From the NCBI GenBank assembly GCA_023246275.1, contig JAHFIS010000056.1:1-6054 (forward strand): DNA of 6,054 bases, in the 5' to 3' direction. Source of the DNA: Candidatus Uhrbacteria bacterium. GTDB lineage: Bacteria; Patescibacteriota; Patescibacteriia; UBA9934; GWF2-40-263. Position numbers and translations under genes: made by a program. How positions within the stretch are numbered: position 1 is the first letter of the stretch; the number at the start of each line of letters is the position of its first letter. Of the stretch, positions 4,731 through 6,054 are shown one piece after another. Below the pieces are notes generated by a model. It had not been told where the DNA came from. It was given only the letters and a program-made list of their open reading frames with translations, and searched no databases.

Positions 4731-5582
4731 ATGCCCGCGCCACCTTTCTCACCCCCGGAAGCCTGGCCCGAGTACGGCTGGCTTGCCGAGCCGATGGAGT
4801 TTTGCAAGGCGCGGGAAACCGTCGGGATCAGTCCGCGCGGAATCCGGTACGCGACGTTTCCGTTCTGCCACGAGGAGTACGTCGGCGACGTGGAGCCGGA
4901 CTTGGCAGAGTCAAAAAAAGGCCTGTACGCCCGTAACCGCTGGATCCTTTGGAAGCGCGTCACGGACGGCCCCGTCCCGATCGGGTGGCGCGTCTGGCAG
5001 TGGCGGCCGTGGCGGATCGACGGCGTGTTCGACTTCGACGGCCGGTCGTACGTCGACGCGTGGAACGACGACGCGCGACGCAACCTCAAGCGCTGGCGCA
5101 ACCGGTTCGACGGGAAGGAATTCGTCATCGAGACCGTCTCCTTCGGCGCGTTCTGCGACGCGTACAAAAAAAGCACCGTGGCGACGAGGACGAAGACGTT
5201 CTACCTCGACATCCTCTCCCGAAAGCGCGCGCTGCTTCCCGCCGACGGCCAGCCCGAGCTGTGGGGGGTCCGGAGCGTTGCGACGGGCGAGATCGTCGCC
5301 GGCGTCGCCGTCCATTTCTTCTCCAAGTACGCCACGTCGGTGCACGAATGCCCGTTCATGCTGCCCGGCGCCGGAAAGGTCAGCGCGCCGACGGGACTGA
5401 TGGACCGATGGTTCTCGGAATCCGAGCGGCGCGGAATGCGGACGATGGTCACGCCGTACCTCTTCCGTCCGGGCGACCCGGAGGAATGGCGGGGGCCTTC
5501 GGACTTCAAGCTGCACTTCGGCTTCCGCCCCGTGTCCTATCCCCCGCTGCTCGTCCGCTTCGTGCGCGGCAAGCTGTTCTAG
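4731..5582 (+). CDS. GNAT/FemAB-like acyltransferase family protein
   Basis: The 283-residue soluble protein has an N-terminal region (1-110) rich in Trp/Tyr/Pro and of unknown fold. From about residue 110 it shows the pattern of GNAT-fold FemAB-like acyltransferases. DARRNLKRWRNRF (114-126) comes first, then an E-T-V-S-F-GAFCDAY segment (134-145). ELWGVRSVATGEIVAGVAV (176-194) is the core strand pair with the typical ivAG turn. GLMDRWFSESERRGMRTM (222-239) is the cofactor-side helix. FRPGDPEEWRGPSDFKLHFGF (245-265) holds the G-x-S-x-FK motif common near the end of such proteins. Family members transfer acyl or aminoacyl groups to amines, often in cell-wall or conjugate synthesis; the donor and acceptor here are unknown. 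It lies 13 bases after the SpeD-like gene on the same strand, so co-transcription is likely. The only purine-rich stretch (GGGGGG at the end of the previous gene) is rather far from the ATG. Its stop overlaps the stop of the opposing gene by 4 bases. Confidence 0.8.
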   Translation: MPAPPFSPPEAWPEYGWLAEPMEFCKARETVGISPRGIRYATFPFCHEEYVGDVEPDLAESKKGLYARNRWILWKRVTDGPVPIGWRVWQWRPWRIDGVFDFDGRSYVDAWNDDARRNLKRWRNRFDGKEFVIETVSFGAFCDAYKKSTVATRTKTFYLDILSRKRALLPADGQPELWGVRSVATGEIVAGVAVHFFSKYATSVHECPFMLPGAGKVSAPTGLMDRWFSESERRGMRTMVTPYLFRPGDPEEWRGPSDFKLHFGFRPVSYPPLLVRFVRGKLF

Positions 5583-6054
5583 CGCCCCGCGCCGTCGCCA
5601 GACGCGATCGCGGCAAGCACGTCGCCCTTGCGAAGCGCCATCGTCTGCTTCCACCACAGCATCGTCCCCCCGGTCTTGGCAACGACCTCCGTCGGTCCCG
5701 TCCCGTCGAGGCGCGCGTACCTGCCAAGCGTTTCCCCCGCCCGCACCGTTGATTCCGGGCGCTCCGCCGGAACCCACATCCCGTCGACCGGGGCCGTCAG
5801 GATGGCCGCGCGACGCAGCACGTTCGGCTGCGATTCGCGCGGCTGTTTCGTTTGCGCGCCGGCCATCCCAAGGCATTCCATCAGCGCGACCGTCCATCCG
5901 ACGTGCCGCTCGACGTCGACGGAATCGCGACTCCCGCGCGCCCCGGACTCCGCCATGACGTACAGGCATCCCTTTCTCGCGAGAATTCCCGCCTTGGACT
6001 GCGGATCCGCCAGCTCGAAGACAGCGGTCTCCGCATTCGCGACGGCCAGATACT
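5579..6054 (-). CDS. Succinylglutamate desuccinylase/aspartoacylase family protein, 5' end outside the window
   Basis: The frame is open from the window edge to the TAG at 5579, so 157 C-terminal residues are visible and the start is missing. An internal ATG at 5956 could be mistaken for the start, but the 32 residues before it (YLAVANAETAVFELADPQSK and on) fit the family and should be coding. TAVFELAD and ARKGCLYVMAESGARGSRD, followed by VERHVGWTVALMECLGM, match the end of the zinc-hydrolase domain of the AstE/AspA family, with a glutamate (MAESG) at the place of the catalytic Glu. A C-terminal barrel-like domain follows, with the repeated pattern APVDGMWVP... VRAGETLGRYARLDG and VVAKTGGTMLWWKQTMALRKGDVLAAIA. 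The zinc ligands would be in the missing part. The family hydrolyses N-acyl amino acids or related amides in the cytosol; the substrate here is unknown. Confidence 0.78.
   Translation of the reverse strand, partial: YLAVANAETAVFELADPQSKAGILARKGCLYVMAESGARGSRDSVDVERHVGWTVALMECLGMAGAQTKQPRESQPNVLRRAAILTAPVDGMWVPAERPESTVRAGETLGRYARLDGTGPTEVVAKTGGTMLWWKQTMALRKGDVLAAIASGDGAGR

Noticed and set aside
4911..5969. Long minus-strand frame of 352 residues across the acyltransferase gene
   Set aside because: It is Arg/Ala/Gly-rich and lacks domain-like patterning. It is antisense to a gene with clear GNAT-like motifs and out of frame with the aspartoacylase-like gene.

Overview
The window looks like part of a bacterial chromosome of fairly high GC. 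Hand counts of sampled 60-base lines give about 63-72% GC in the flanks and about 53-58% in the middle. Several traits suggest a Patescibacteria/CPR-type genome or a similar streamlined, uncultivated lineage. Genes are short and compact, Shine-Dalgarno sites are rare, and some -10 boxes lie so close to the start codon that transcripts would be leaderless. There is also a tiny lysine-rich protein of a kind I associate with such genomes. This placement is an inference, because no phylogenetic marker gene is present.

Layout: (1) Positions 1-56 may hold the first codons of a minus-strand gene that leaves the window. (2) Positions 120-1757 form a minus-strand operon. It encodes a YfbM/DUF1877-family protein, a 128-residue unknown, and a four-helix membrane protein with a coiled middle. 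A minus-strand hairpin terminator follows at 90-116. (3) A divergent promoter region leads on the plus strand to tRNA-Ser(CGA) at 1890-1978. The tRNA is followed directly by a long hairpin that can stop transcription from both sides. (4) A 523-residue multi-pass membrane protein, probably a GT-C type glycosyltransferase, lies on the minus strand at 2018-3589. (5) Its promoter interlocks with that of a 21-codon, half-lysine microprotein on the plus strand (3670-3735), which has its own terminator. (6) A 141-residue acidic hypothetical of lower GC lies on the minus strand at 3778-4203. (7) Divergently from it, a plus-strand pair encodes an S-adenosylmethionine-decarboxylase (SpeD) homologue with an altered processing site and a FemAB/GNAT-like acyltransferase. 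(8) The acyltransferase ends in a 4-base CTAG overlap with an oppositely oriented, 5'-truncated gene of the succinylglutamate desuccinylase/aspartoacylase family.

The most interesting part is the right-hand third. A pyruvoyl-type decarboxylase homologue with changed substrate-side residues is co-transcribed with an acyl/aminoacyl-transferase-like protein. Both sit beside an amide-bond hydrolase family member. This could be a small amine-modifying module, but the function is inference. No CRISPR array, insertion sequence, attachment site or phage gene was seen.
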